NCBI GenBank assembly: GCA_963712655.1
Contig: CAVQIT010000002.1
Coordinates: forward strand, 62,001-126,000
Length of the DNA: 64,000 nucleotides
Reading direction: 5' to 3'
DNA from: Pollutimonas sp963712655
GTDB taxonomy: Bacteria > Pseudomonadota > Gammaproteobacteria > Burkholderiales > Burkholderiaceae_B
Below the pieces are notes generated by a model. The model was not told where the DNA came from. It made no database searches and saw nothing but the letters and a program-made list of their open reading frames with translations. Shown piece by piece: positions 24,665-33,098 of this stretch (positions within the stretch are counted from its first letter, which is position 1; each line of letters starts with the position of its first letter). Made by a program: the position numbers and the translations under genes.

Positions 24665-25210
24665 ATGACAAGAACTACTGCCCTAAAGCCGGAACAGGTG
24701 CCGGCCGATTCGAAACCGACTCTCGATGCGTTCACCAAGAACATCGGGTTCACCCCAAATATGATGGCGGCCTTCGCGCAGAGCCCGATCGCGTTCAACG
24801 CATGGGCCACTCTGCTCGGCTCCTTGAGCAAGGCGCTCGACGTGAAGACGCGTGACAGCATCGGCCTCGCGGTCTCCGAAGTGAATGGCTGCAACTACTG
24901 CCTGACGGTTCACAGCTTTACGGCCGAGCATATGGCCAAGCTGCCGGCCGATGAAATCATTCTCGCTCGGAAGGGCCATGCCACCGACCCGAAGCGCGAC
25001 GCCGCCGTCCAGTTTGCGCGCAAAGTCATCGAGACCCGCGGCCAGGTCAGCGACGCCGATGTGAAAGCCGTCCGCGATGCCGGCTACACGGATGCGAACG
25101 TCATGGAGATCGTCGCGCTGGTGGCCATGTACTCCCTGACGAACTTTTTCAATAACGTGTTCGATCCCGAGAAGGACTTTCCCGCCGTTACGCCGGCTGG
25201 CTCGATCTGA
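24665..25210 (+). CDS. AhpD-like carboxymuconolactone decarboxylase-family protein
   Basis: A 181-residue all-helical protein of the CMD/AhpD family. The redox pair Cys76-x2-Cys79 with His83 (NGCNYCLTVHS) is the AhpD-type active site, giving peroxidase or thiol-disulfide activity rather than decarboxylation. Typical family length; AAGGAAG ribosome site upstream. It fits with the nitroreductase, GST and azoreductase genes around it as part of an oxidative/electrophile defence set. The catalytic partner that recycles its disulfide is not identified. Confidence 0.9.
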   Translation: MTRTTALKPEQVPADSKPTLDAFTKNIGFTPNMMAAFAQSPIAFNAWATLLGSLSKALDVKTRDSIGLAVSEVNGCNYCLTVHSFTAEHMAKLPADEIILARKGHATDPKRDAAVQFARKVIETRGQVSDADVKAVRDAGYTDANVMEIVALVAMYSLTNFFNNVFDPEKDFPAVTPAGSI

Positions 25211-25218
25211 CTCTATCC

Positions 25219-25269
25219 GCTCGCATCGACCATTTCCGAGGGTCCGACAAGGTGTCATCTGATGCGAGC
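25219..25269 (+). terminator. Long-loop hairpin after the AhpD-like gene
   Basis: GCTCGCATC (25219-25227) pairs with GATGCGAGC (25261-25269) over 9 bases with a 33-base loop. There is no T-run, so termination is doubtful; it directly abuts the structured element at 25278. Confidence 0.3.
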
Positions 25270-25277
25270 GTAACGCC

Positions 25278-25327
25278 AAAGCCCGTGGGCACCCAGGAAA
25301 GGTCTTGGGAAGCGTATTCGGGCTCTT
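25278..25327. other. Structured intergenic element, copy 2
   Basis: Arms AAAGCCC (25278-25284) and GGGCTCTT (25320-25327) enclose CCCAGGAA-AGGT-CTTGGG. The upstream flank TGATGC..GCGT.ACGC and downstream flank ATG....CGAC match those of copy 1 at 20958 in the same orientation, while the core CACCCAGGAAA..TCTTGGGAA matches the reverse complement of the copy 1 core. It ends 32 bases before the GTG start of the GST. Confidence 0.6.
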
Positions 25328-25359
25328 CGCATGCAGCCGACAAGTTCAGGAGCAAGAAA

Positions 25360-26067
25360 GTGACACTCGATCATCCAATTTTCACGCGCTGGCCGGCGCA
25401 GTACCCCGATCGGCTGCAACTCTTTTCCCTGCCGACGCCCAATGGGGTGAAGGTCGGCATCATGCTTGAGGAAACGGGCCTGGCCTACGAGCCGCACCGG
25501 ATCGACATCATGGCGAACGAAAACCACGACCCGGCCTTTCTCGCGCTCAATCCCAACGGCAAGATTCCCGCAATCTACGATCCCGACGGGCCGGGCGGCA
25601 AGCCGCTCGCGCTGTTCGAATCGGGCGCGATCCTCCTCTATCTTGCCGACAAGACGGGACAATTTATCTCGGCCGATCCGAACACCCGCTACGAAACGAT
25701 CCAGTGGGTGATGTGGCAGATGGGCGGAGTCGGGCCGATGTTCGGCCAGGTCGGCTTCTTCAACAAATTCGCCGGCAAAGCCTATGAGGACAAGCGCCCG
25801 CGCGACCGCTACGCAACCGAATCAGCGCGGCTGCTCGGCGTCCTCGACGAACGGCTCGCGGGCCGCGACTGGGTGATGGGCGCTGATTACAGCATCGCCG
25901 ATATTTCGCTGCTCGGCTGGGTGCGCAACCTGATCGGCTTTTACGAAGCGCGCGAGCTCGTCGGCTTCGACCGCTTTCTGCATGTGCAGGCATGGTTCGA
26001 CCGTGGCCTCGCGCGTCCGGCGGTGCAGCGCGGGCTCGAAGTGACGGCAACTGACCAAGGAGAGTAA
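25360..26067 (+). CDS. Glutathione S-transferase family protein (YfcG/YghU-like)
   Basis: A 235-residue nu-class-like GST. The GTG at 25360 is chosen because AGGAG lies 8 bases upstream and the residues that follow (TLDHPIFTRWPAQYPDRLQLFSLPTPNGVKV) are the family N-terminus; an open frame back to 25252 runs through the structured element. SLPTPNGVKVGIMLEE carries the Thr/Asn that contact glutathione in YfcG (disulfide-bond reductase), ALFESGAILLYLADK holds the Glu-Ser turn, and DYSIADISLLGWV is the C-terminal motif. It likely reduces disulfides or conjugates electrophiles within this cluster. Confidence 0.9.
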   Translation: MTLDHPIFTRWPAQYPDRLQLFSLPTPNGVKVGIMLEETGLAYEPHRIDIMANENHDPAFLALNPNGKIPAIYDPDGPGGKPLALFESGAILLYLADKTGQFISADPNTRYETIQWVMWQMGGVGPMFGQVGFFNKFAGKAYEDKRPRDRYATESARLLGVLDERLAGRDWVMGADYSIADISLLGWVRNLIGFYEARELVGFDRFLHVQAWFDRGLARPAVQRGLEVTATDQGE

Positions 26068-26070
26068 ATT

Positions 26071-26121
26071 ATGAAGATAGTCGTGATCGGCTTCGTAAAG
26101 CCATTGGGATCGTTCGCATGA
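26071..26121 (+). CDS. 16-residue ORF coupled to azoreductase, likely a gene remnant
   Basis: ATG 26071 has a good AAGGAG ribosome site. The peptide begins MKIVVIG, the first strand of many NAD(P)-binding (NmrA-like) reductases, but then reads FVKPLGSFA and stops at 26121. Its stop overlaps the azoreductase ATG as ATGA, so its translation could feed ribosomes to the next gene. I read it as a reductase gene deleted internally. Confidence 0.4.
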   Translation: MKIVVIGFVKPLGSFA

Positions 26122-26741
26122 ACATCCTTCATATCGATTGCAGCCCGCGTCCAGAATCGCACAGCCGCCAGCTTTCAGCGGCGATCGTCAAAAAGCTCCT
26201 TGAGATTGCGCCCGGCGCGAGCATCAGCCGGCGAGACTTTGCCGCTGCGCCTTTGCCGCACGCTTCGCCCGACTACGCGACTACCCTGTCGTCGCCGGCC
26301 ACCTTGGCGGCCCCGCTGAAGGGCGCGCTGGAGCTTTCCGAGGCGCTTATTCAGGAAGTCGAGGCGGCCGATGTGATTGTCATCGGAACGCCCATGAACA
26401 ACTTAACCGTTCCGTCGGTCCTCAAGGCGTGGATCGATCAAATCCTTCGCGCCGGTCGCACGTTCAAGTCAACGCCGGCCGGGAAGGTGGGAATGCTCCG
26501 GGATCGTCCAGTGTTTATCGGCATCGCTTCCGGTGGCGTCTTTACCGGCGACCGAGCCAACCAGCCCGATTTTCTCACGCCGTATCTGTCGGTGGTGCTG
26601 GGCAGCATTGGGCTGAAAACCGTGCAATTCCTCTCCGTGCAGGCCACTGCGTTTCTCGACCGGGACCAGGCCATATTAGCGAGGGACAAAGCGCTCGCGG
26701 CGATCGACCTCACGGTCATGGGAGAGGTTCCATGTCCATGA
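26118..26741 (+). CDS. azoR: FMN-dependent NADH-azoreductase
   Basis: A 207-residue flavodoxin-fold oxidoreductase that reduces quinones and azo compounds with NAD(P)H and FMN. The N-terminal IDCSPRPESHSRQLS loop binds the FMN phosphate; IGTPMNNLTVPSVLKAWIDQILRAGRTF is the AzoR signature; IASGGVFTG lines the flavin. The start overlaps the preceding short ORF (ATGA) and the stop overlaps the next gene by 10 bases, so expression is translationally coupled on both sides. Its own ribosome site is weak, which makes coupling important. Confidence 0.93.
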   Translation: MNILHIDCSPRPESHSRQLSAAIVKKLLEIAPGASISRRDFAAAPLPHASPDYATTLSSPATLAAPLKGALELSEALIQEVEAADVIVIGTPMNNLTVPSVLKAWIDQILRAGRTFKSTPAGKVGMLRDRPVFIGIASGGVFTGDRANQPDFLTPYLSVVLGSIGLKTVQFLSVQATAFLDRDQAILARDKALAAIDLTVMGEVPCP

Positions 26742-27208
26742 TGGAAATCACTGCCGACATGGAGGCGATCATCAAGCAGGCAATACTGTCGTTCGTCGCG
26801 ACAGTCAACGAAGACGGAACGCCCAATCTTTCGCCGAAGGCATCTTTGACGGTCAGGAACGGCGTTCTCTACTTCGCCGATATCGCATCGCCCCGGACGA
26901 TACTGAACTTGAAGCGCAATCCCGCCGTCGAAATTAACGTAGTCGATATCTTCCAGAGGCGCGGTTATCGATTCAAGGGCCGAGCGTTGGTACTGCCGCA
27001 AGGCGATGACGAGTATTTGATGATCGCCGACTGGGTTCGGGCGGCGAACGGCCCGGAGTATCCCGTCGATCACGTTGTCAAAATCGAAATCACTTCGATC
27101 ACCCCGTTGTTGTCGCCCGCCCATGTCTTTGCCGATCCTGCTCGAAGTCAGGACGAGATCAGGAACACCTACTATCAAAAGTACGGTGTGAAACCCATCG
27201 GGGCATAG
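26732..27208 (+). CDS. Pyridoxamine 5'-phosphate oxidase-like flavin protein
   Basis: A 158-residue split-barrel protein. ATG 26732 has GGAGAGG 5 bases upstream. The motif SFVATVNEDGTPNLSPKASLTV with FADIASPRTILNLKRNPAVEINVVD is the PNPOx-like FMN-binding fold seen in general stress and FMN-binding oxidoreductases; the true PNPOx substrate residues are not evident. It overlaps azoR by 10 bases and likely acts with it on flavin- or F420-like chemistry in the cytoplasm. Exact reaction unknown. Confidence 0.88.
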   Translation: MSMMEITADMEAIIKQAILSFVATVNEDGTPNLSPKASLTVRNGVLYFADIASPRTILNLKRNPAVEINVVDIFQRRGYRFKGRALVLPQGDDEYLMIADWVRAANGPEYPVDHVVKIEITSITPLLSPAHVFADPARSQDEIRNTYYQKYGVKPIGA

Positions 27209-27304
27209 GTGCAGGGTCCGCGAAGAACGAAGACCAACCGGCCACGTCCGCGCGCCCGTCTGCATACAGCAGCGGGGCGGCCATCCGAATTTCAGGAGCA
27301 TTCT

Positions 27305-27787
27305 ATGCAATCAGTCGAGATCAAAGCCATTGAAAACAACGATTTTGATATTTGGCTTCCGCTGTGGAAAGGCTATCAGCGATTTTACGAAGTGGATATC
27401 CCCGAGTCCGTGACGCTCAAGACCTGGGCGCGCTTCCTGGACCCCGTCGAGCCGATGCATGCAGCGCTTGCCATGGTGGGCGAACAAGCATTGGGGCTGG
27501 TGCATTCGATCTACCATCGATCCGCCTGGACGACGAGCGACGACTGCTATCTTCAGGACCTGTTTGTTGCGGCCGATGGGCGTGGCAGCGGCATCGGCCG
27601 CGCGCTGATCGAGCATGTCTATGCGGATGCGAGACGTCGCGGGGCGTCCCGCGTGTACTGGCTGACGCACGAATCCAACCATAACGCCAGGCAGCTTTAC
27701 GACCGCATCGCTGATCGCTCGGGTTTCATCCAGTACCGAAAACTATTTACCACTGGGTCGAGGCCGTCGGTGTCGGGGAGGGAGTAG
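27305..27787 (+). CDS. GNAT family N-acetyltransferase
   Basis: A 160-residue acetyltransferase. ATG 27305 has AGGAG 6 bases before it; a GTG at 27209 would add 32 Arg/Pro-rich residues and is rejected. Motif A, the acetyl-CoA pyrophosphate loop, is DLFVAADGRGSGIGRALIEHV (R/Q-x2-G-x-G/A as RGSGIG). Motif B is YWLTHESNHNARQLYDRIA. The protein is close in layout to small stress-linked or drug-modifying acetyltransferases. It ends the cluster, 30 bases before a strong terminator. Confidence 0.92.
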   Translation: MQSVEIKAIENNDFDIWLPLWKGYQRFYEVDIPESVTLKTWARFLDPVEPMHAALAMVGEQALGLVHSIYHRSAWTTSDDCYLQDLFVAADGRGSGIGRALIEHVYADARRRGASRVYWLTHESNHNARQLYDRIADRSGFIQYRKLFTTGSRPSVSGRE

Positions 27788-27817
27788 GTGGGGATTTTCG
27801 TGGCTTTCGCTGAAATG

Positions 27818-27843
27818 AAAAAAGGACCCGAAGGTCCTTTTTT
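27818..27843. terminator. Bidirectional intrinsic terminator
   Basis: AAAAAAGGACC (27818-27828), loop CGAA, GGTCCTTTTTT (27833-27843): perfect 11-bp stem with A and T tracts. It stops the redox cluster on the plus strand and the tRNA-Gly transcript on the minus strand. Confidence 0.93.
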
Positions 27844-27885
27844 CACCAATCTACAGGCATCAATGGAAGTCTGTAGATCATAATT

Positions 27886-27961
27886 TGGAGCGGGAAACGA
27901 GTCTCGAACTCGCGACCTCAACCTTGGCAAGGTTGCGCTCTACCAACTGAGCTATTCCCGC
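27886..27961 (-). tRNA. tRNA-Gly (GCC)
   Basis: A 76-base cloverleaf with encoded CCA. Acceptor GCGGGAA/TTCCCGC, D loop AGCTCAGTTGGTAGAGC, anticodon loop TTGCCAA with GCC, T arm GAGTTCGAGACTC. Its 3' end faces the accessory cluster to the left. Confidence 0.97.
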
Positions 27962-28256
27962 ATTTGTACTGCTGCCAAAACTTCATCCCCTGGCCGTGCC
28001 GTTAAGCTTACTGCCAAAAGAAGCCTTGCATTATAACCACATTTTTAACATAGCGCAAATTGATTAACCCTGATTTGCTGCCTGCTTTTTGCCCTGACAC
28101 TGCCAAAAGCATGGCGATATGGAAAACCAGAATCTAAAACTTGCCGACCTAGAAAACCTGACCGCTGTTAAAAATAAAGTAATATTTAACCAAGACCAAA
28201 ATGATAGCATAAAAGTACCTATGTCTGTCAAATCGATGTTTACTCCGGGCTGAATT
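27962..28256. other. Intergenic region with three CTGCCAAAA repeats
   Basis: These 295 AT-rich bases contain CTGCCAAAA at 27972-27980, 28011-28019 and 28100-28108. A ten-codon frame (28221-28253, MSVKSMFTPG) ends just before murB. No gene is supported; it should hold promoters for tRNA-Gly and murB. Confidence 0.35.
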
Positions 28257-29279
28257 TTGCTGCAGATTTCCGATCAGGACCTTACTTCCTTCAATACGCT
28301 GGGTTTGCGCACTCATGCGCGGGCGATGCTGCGTTATCAATCGCCAGACCAACTGCCCGGGATATCCGATGCGGCCGGCCGTTATGACGGCGTGTTCGTG
28401 CTGGGGGGCGGCAGCAATGTGGTGCTGGCGCCGGCCCTGGATTGCCTTGTCGTCAAGGTTGAGTCGCGCGGCATCAGCATCCATAGCGAGAACGATCGCG
28501 AAATAATCATCGAAGCGGATGCCGGCGAAAATTGGCATGACTTTGTGTCGGGCTGCGTCGAGCGCGGTTGGGATGGCCTGGAAAATCTTGCCCTGATTCC
28601 GGGCACCGTGGGCGCGGCGCCTGTACAAAATATAGGCGCTTACGGCGTCGAGCTGGATCAGCGATTCCATAGCCTGGTGGCTTGGGATATGCGCAAGGGA
28701 TGCGCGGTGGAAATGAATGCCGCGGATTGCCGGTTCTCGTATCGCAACAGTTTTTTCAAGCAAGCCGCGGCAGGCGGATGGTTGATCGTGAAAGTGCGCT
28801 TGCGCTTGCCGCGCCCTTGGCAGCCTGTGCTGAATTATCCAGACCTGCGGGGGTATCCGGTGCTGGCGCAAGCAGGGGCATCGGCCACCGCCCGGCAAAT
28901 ATTCGATGCGGTATGCGAAATAAGGCGGCATAAATTGCCCGATCCCGCTGTCTTGGGCAACGCGGGCAGTTTCTTTAAAAACCCCATCATTACGGCCGAT
29001 GTGTTGGAAACCATTAAAGCCAACTGGCCTGGTGTGGTTGCCTATCCCCAGGAGGGCGATTTATACAAGCTTGCGGCAGGCTGGTTGATAGACCGGGCCG
29101 GCTGGAAGGGGCGGCGCATGGGGCCTGTTGGCGTGCATGATCGCCAAGCGCTGGTCCTGGTGAATCATGGTGGCGCTACGGCGCGGGACATCAAGGCGTT
29201 GGCCGAATCGATACGCGCTGATATCTCGCGGCGATTCGGCGTGGATCTGGAGCAGGAACCTGTGCCTGTCGGGGTTTAG
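28257..29279 (+). CDS. murB: UDP-N-acetylenolpyruvoylglucosamine reductase
   Basis: NADPH- and FAD-dependent reduction that yields UDP-MurNAc for peptidoglycan. The 340 residues include the FAD stretches NTLGLRTHA (13-21), FVLGGGSNVVL, LALIPGTVGAAPVQNIGAYGVE and the catalytic Ser region RFSYRNSFFK; GNAGSFFKNP follows. The start must be non-ATG: a TGA lies in frame at 28251 and the first ATG comes only after the conserved NTLGL, so TTG at 28257 is taken. No strong ribosome site is visible, which suggests low expression or coupling to the small upstream frame. Confidence 0.93.
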   Translation: MLQISDQDLTSFNTLGLRTHARAMLRYQSPDQLPGISDAAGRYDGVFVLGGGSNVVLAPALDCLVVKVESRGISIHSENDREIIIEADAGENWHDFVSGCVERGWDGLENLALIPGTVGAAPVQNIGAYGVELDQRFHSLVAWDMRKGCAVEMNAADCRFSYRNSFFKQAAAGGWLIVKVRLRLPRPWQPVLNYPDLRGYPVLAQAGASATARQIFDAVCEIRRHKLPDPAVLGNAGSFFKNPIITADVLETIKANWPGVVAYPQEGDLYKLAAGWLIDRAGWKGRRMGPVGVHDRQALVLVNHGGATARDIKALAESIRADISRRFGVDLEQEPVPVGV

Positions 29280-29296
29280 TTGCCGCGCAACAAGCC

Positions 29297-30096
29297 TTAA
29301 CAGCTTGCCAGCACATCCTGCATGTCGAACAAGCCGAACTCTTTGCGCGCCAGGTAGCGCGCGGCGCGCAGGCTGCCCTGGGCATAGGTGGCGCGGCTGC
29401 TGGAGCGGTGCGTGATTTCGATGCGCTCGCCGGGACCGCAGAAAGTACACCGTATGATCGCCCACGATGTCGCCTCCGCGCAGCACGGAAAACCCGATGG
29501 TGCCGGTTTCGCGCGCGCCGGTTTCGCCATGGCGCGCCCAAGTCGGCGATGTCGGCGAGCGGCTTGCCCCATGCGTCGCAACGGTTTCACCCATCTTCAA
29601 GGCAGTGCCCGAGGGCGCATCGACTTTGTTGCGATGATGGGCCTCGAAAACTTCCACGTCGTAGCCGCTGTTGAGCATGCGGGCCGCCGATATCCAGCAG
29701 CTTGAGCGTGGCATTGACGCCTACGCTCATGTTGGGCGCGAAGACGACTGCGATTTTCTGGCCCGCGGCTTGTATTGCTGCCTTGCCCGCGTCGTCGAAG
29801 CCGGTGGTGCCGATGACGCACTTCACACCGTGCTTGACGCAGGCGTGCGAGATGCAGCCAGCGTGCCTTCGGGCCGGGTGAAGTCGATCAGGCAGTCGGC
29901 TTGCGCCAGGGCGTCGAGATCGTCGCCGATGATCACGCCGCTGTCATGGCCAAGGAAAGCTCGCCGCATCCTGGCCGATAGCCGGCGCGCCGGCGTGGTC
30001 GAGCGCCACGGCTAATTTCAGGTCGGGGCTTCCGAGCACGGTTTCGATCAACATGCGGCCCATGCGGCCGCTGGCGCCTGCAATGGCAATACGCAT
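29297..30096 (-). pseudogene. dapB: dapB (dihydrodipicolinate reductase) with many frameshifts
   Basis: The ATG at 30096 (AGGAGG upstream) starts MRIAIAGASGRMGRMLIE, the DapB NAD(P) site. The reading frame then breaks at about 29957, 29857, 29692, 29580, 29535 and 29443, yet between breaks the sequence is standard DapB: HDSGVIIGDDLDALAQADCLIDFT, VIGTTGFDDAGK, FAPNMSVGVNATLKLL, YDVEVFEAHHRNKVDAPSGTALKMGE, ETGTIGFSVLRGGDIVGDHTVYF, FGLFDMQDVL. DapB is needed for lysine and diaminopimelate, so six indels without substitutions point to sequence error rather than decay. The gene follows bamE by 11 bases. Confidence 0.88.
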
Positions 30097-30107
30097 TCTT
30101 ATTCCTC

Positions 30108-30740
30108 CTAGCGCAATGGTTCGCCGCTGTTTCTGCCCGGCATGGGTACGCCCGGGTTGGAAGGCCGCGATTCGCCGTATTCAGGATAGGCTGCCTGGGT
30201 TGGGCCGCCGTGTTTTCTGGTTTGGCCGGCGGTTCAGAGGCGGGCGGCGCTGTGTCGGTTTTAGCCTTGGGCAGGGTAGTGTCGACAGGTGCGGTTTGCG
30301 TGTCGCCGGGGTGGCCGGGCCTTGGCGGCCTCGGGCGTGTCTGGGCTTGCGCCGGTATCGGCTTTCTGGAAGGGCTGCCTGTCGGGCTGTTCGTCGCCTT
30401 CCCAGCGCACCAGGCTGTCGCCTGTCGAAACAGACCGTGAATTTGCGTTGTTGTTCCGCGCCGTAGCCAGGCATGTAATAGTAGGGGTAGTCCCAGCGAT
30501 CGCTGCGGAACACGTCTGGTGAAGGTGGGGGTGCCCAGGATGAAACGGACTTGCTCGCGGGTCATGCCCTTGTGCAATTGTGCAACTTGTTTCCCGGTAA
30601 GCCAGTTGCCTTGCTGGACATCGGGCGCGGTATGGAAAACCCCAGTTGGTTGAGCCGCAGGCCGAAAGAGCCACGGCTACTACACTAACCGCCAGACCAG
30701 CGCGAAGTGTTGAAAATATTGGTTTTGCAGTCGTCAGCAC
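30108..30740 (-). pseudogene. bamE: bamE (outer membrane assembly lipoprotein) with frameshifts
   Basis: The N-terminus is a lipoprotein signal, VSVVAVALSACGSTNWGFPYR, with the lipobox Cys at residue 28. Breaks occur near 30630, 30512, 30425, 30320 and 30200. Joined across them the protein reads VQQGNWLTGKQVAQLHKGMTREQVRFILGTPT, DVFRSDRWDYPYYYMPGYGAEQQRKFTV, GDSLVRWEGDEQPDRQPFQ and a Pro/Lys/Thr-rich tail ending NSGEPLR at 30108. This is BamE, with an unusually long tail typical of Bordetella-group proteins. Divergent from fur, a conserved pairing. The shifts are probably sequence errors. Confidence 0.85.
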
Positions 30741-30764
30741 GAAGCGCCCCTGTTATATTCGGAT

Positions 30765-30783
30765 GCGAATAAAACCATTATCA
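30765..30783. promoter_or_regulatory. Possible Fur box in the bamE-fur promoter region
   Basis: A stretch ending ACCATTATC resembles the right half of the Fur consensus; the left half is poor. Fur autoregulation is usual, so it is noted with low weight. Confidence 0.25.
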
Positions 30784-30885
30784 TAAAGGTTTAAGAATAA
30801 ACGCATAATAGCGTTAGTCAGCATTAGGCGTACGGCAACCCCGCTTGCGCCTGGACATTTCCGTTACCGCCAGAGACATTTTAGC

Positions 30886-31312
30886 ATGAATGACCAAAGT
30901 GAATTGAAAAATATGGGCTTGAAGGCGACTTTTCCGCGCCTCAAGATTCTTGATATTTTCAGACAGGCCGATTTGCGTCATCAAAGCGCGGAGGATGTCT
31001 ACCGGGCCTTGATCGGCTGAAGATGTCGACATAGGACTGGCAACAGTCTATCGCGTGCTTACGCAATTTGAACAGGCGGGCATCCTGGTGCGCAGCCAGT
31101 TCGACAGCGGCAAGGCGGTATTCGAACTGAATGACGGCGACCACCACGACCACCTGATCTGCACGAATTGCGGCAAGGTGGTCGAGTTTACCGATCATGA
31201 AATCGAAAAGCGCCAGCACAAGATCGCCAAGGACCAGGGCTTTCACCTGGAAAGCCATGCGATGCTGCTGTATGGCATTTGTTCGGATTGCTCACCCCGC
31301 CACGCCAAGTAA
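30886..31312 (+). pseudogene. fur: fur (ferric uptake regulator) with one frameshift
   Basis: ATG 30886 starts MNDQSELKNMGLKATFPRLK, the Fur winged-helix domain. At about 31015 (GATCGGCTGAAGATG) one extra base gives a premature stop after RALIG; skipping it restores AEDVDIGLATVYRVLTQFEQAGILVRSQF, then the metal-binding HHDHLICTNCGKVVEF and CSDC. The repaired product is 141 residues, the normal Fur length. Length 427 is one over a multiple of three. As Fur is rarely lost, this is probably a base-calling error in the same poor stretch as dapB, bamE and recN. Confidence 0.9.
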
Positions 31313-31449
31313 ATGGCTGCGTTTCGGCGAGTGCCGGCGGCGCGCATGGCGATATCGGCGCCGGATCAGTTGGCAATACCTGCGTCATGCGACGCGGGTA
31401 GGCCAGCTTCAATGCCGCGCAGGCCGGCAGCGGCAGGGTAGCCCTTGGA

Positions 31450-33095
31450 CTAACCCGCCAGCATTTCCCTGGCGTGCCTGAGCGTGGTGTCGGTAATTTT
31501 CAGCCCACCCAGCATGCGGGCGACTTCGTTTACCCGCCCGTGTTCGTCCAGCGCCTCGATGACCGATAGCGTGCCGGCGCCCGATGTGGATTTTTTCACT
31601 TCATAGTGCTGCGTCCCGCGGGCCGCGACTTGGGGAAGATGGGTGACGCACAGCACTTGGTGGCGTTCGCCCAGTTCGCGCAGCAGCCGGCCGACCACTT
31701 CGGCCACCCCTCCGCCCACGCCGGTGTCGACTTCGTCGAAAATCAATGTGGGTACGCGCGCCGCCTGGCTGGCGATGACCGACAAGGCCAGCGATATGCG
31801 CGCCAGTTCGCCGCCCGAGGCGACCTTGGCCAGCGGCTTGGGGCGCGTGCCGGCATGGCCCGCGACCAGGAATTCAACGTTTTCATTGCCATGCGCGGAT
31901 GGTTCGCCGACAGTCAGCCTGATATCGAACACCCCCCCTTTCATGGCCAGCGTTTGCATGGCTTCGGTAACCTGCCTGGTGAGGTTCTTGCTGGTTTTCT
32001 GGCGCGCTTTGCTTAGCTGCCCGGCCAGGGACTGATAGTGCCCGGCAGCTTCCTGGGCTTGTTTCGCCAGGGTGTCAATATCCCCGGTGTTCTGGCTTTC
32101 GGTAAGTTGATTGCGCCATGACAGTTGCAGAGCCGGGAGTTCTTCCGGTTCAACCTTGAACTTGCGGGCCATGTCGAAAATGGCCGAAAGGCGTTGTTCG
32201 GCGTGCGCCAGCGCCGCCGGGTCGAGTTCGAGCCTGTCTAGATAGCTGTTCAAGTCGGAGATGGCTTCGGCGCTGATCATGCGCGCGGATTCGATGGCAT
32301 CGTAGACGCCCTGCAGCTGCGTATCGTGCCGCAGCAGTTGGCGGATGTGGTGGGAGGCGGAATTCAGGGCATGCTGGGCGGAACCGTTTTCTTCGCCCAG
32401 GGCGGCCAGGGCCTGGGTGGCGCCGTCGAGCAGGGCCTGCGCATGGGCCAGCCGGTTGTGGTCGTTGGTGATGGTGTCCCATTCGTCTTTTTTCAGGGAC
32501 AGGCGTTCGAGTTCGGAGAGCTGCCATTCAAGGCGCTCGCGCTCTTCCTGCAGTACGGCGGCGTTTTTCTGGGCGGCGGCCAGTGTCTTTTCGGCTTGCT
32601 GCCACTGCTGCCATGCTTGCTGGACCTGGCGCAGCAGGGGCAATTGCCCCCCCTGGGCATCGAGCAGGTCGCGCTGGCTGGATGGTTTTAAGCAGGCTTT
32701 GATGCGCGTGCTGGCCGTGGATGTCGACCAACTGTTCGCCCAGTTCGCGCAATTGCCCCAGCGTGACGGGCAGTCCGTTGATGAAGGCGCGGCTGCGCCC
32801 CTGGCTATCGACGACCCGGCGCAGCACCAGCGCGTCGTCGAGATCGAATTCGTGTTCCTGCAGCCAGGGATGCAGGCTGGCGGGCGGATCGAAGACGGCC
32901 TGAAATATCTGTCCGGGTGGCGCCTTCGCGCAGCACGCTGGCATCGCCGCGCGCGCCCAGGGCAAGGGACAAGGCGTCTATGAGTATCGATTTGCCTGCG
33001 CCGGTTTCGCCCGAAAAAACGGTGAATCCGGTTTCGAATTGTATTTCCGCCTGATCGACAATGACAAAATCGCGTATATGCAAGGTACGCAGCAT
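31450..33095 (-). pseudogene. recN: recN (DNA repair SMC-like ATPase) with two frameshifts
   Basis: ATG 33095 gives MLRTLHIRDFVIVDQAEIQF and the Walker A motif FSGETGAGKSILIDALSLALG. Frame breaks near 32905 and 32685 separate three parts; joined, they read as one RecN with FDLDDALVLRRVVDSQGRSRAFINGLPV, a coiled coil (QQAWQQWQQAEKTLAAAQKN to about ESARMISAEA) and the C-terminal ATPase half with SGGELARISLAL and IFDEVDTGVGG. RecN acts in double-strand-break repair. The start is 3 bases after nadK, as in related genomes. The indels fit the local error pattern. Confidence 0.9.
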
Positions 33096-33098
33096 GTG

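Noticed and set aside
16729..27961. Genomic island integrated at the tRNA-Gly 3' end
   Set aside because: The tRNA 3' end faces the accessory block, but I found no direct repeat of the tRNA end near 16.7-19 kb and no integrase gene, so site-specific integration is not supported.
28149..28931. 260-codon minus-strand frame over murB
   Set aside because: Antisense to murB, which has all its family motifs.
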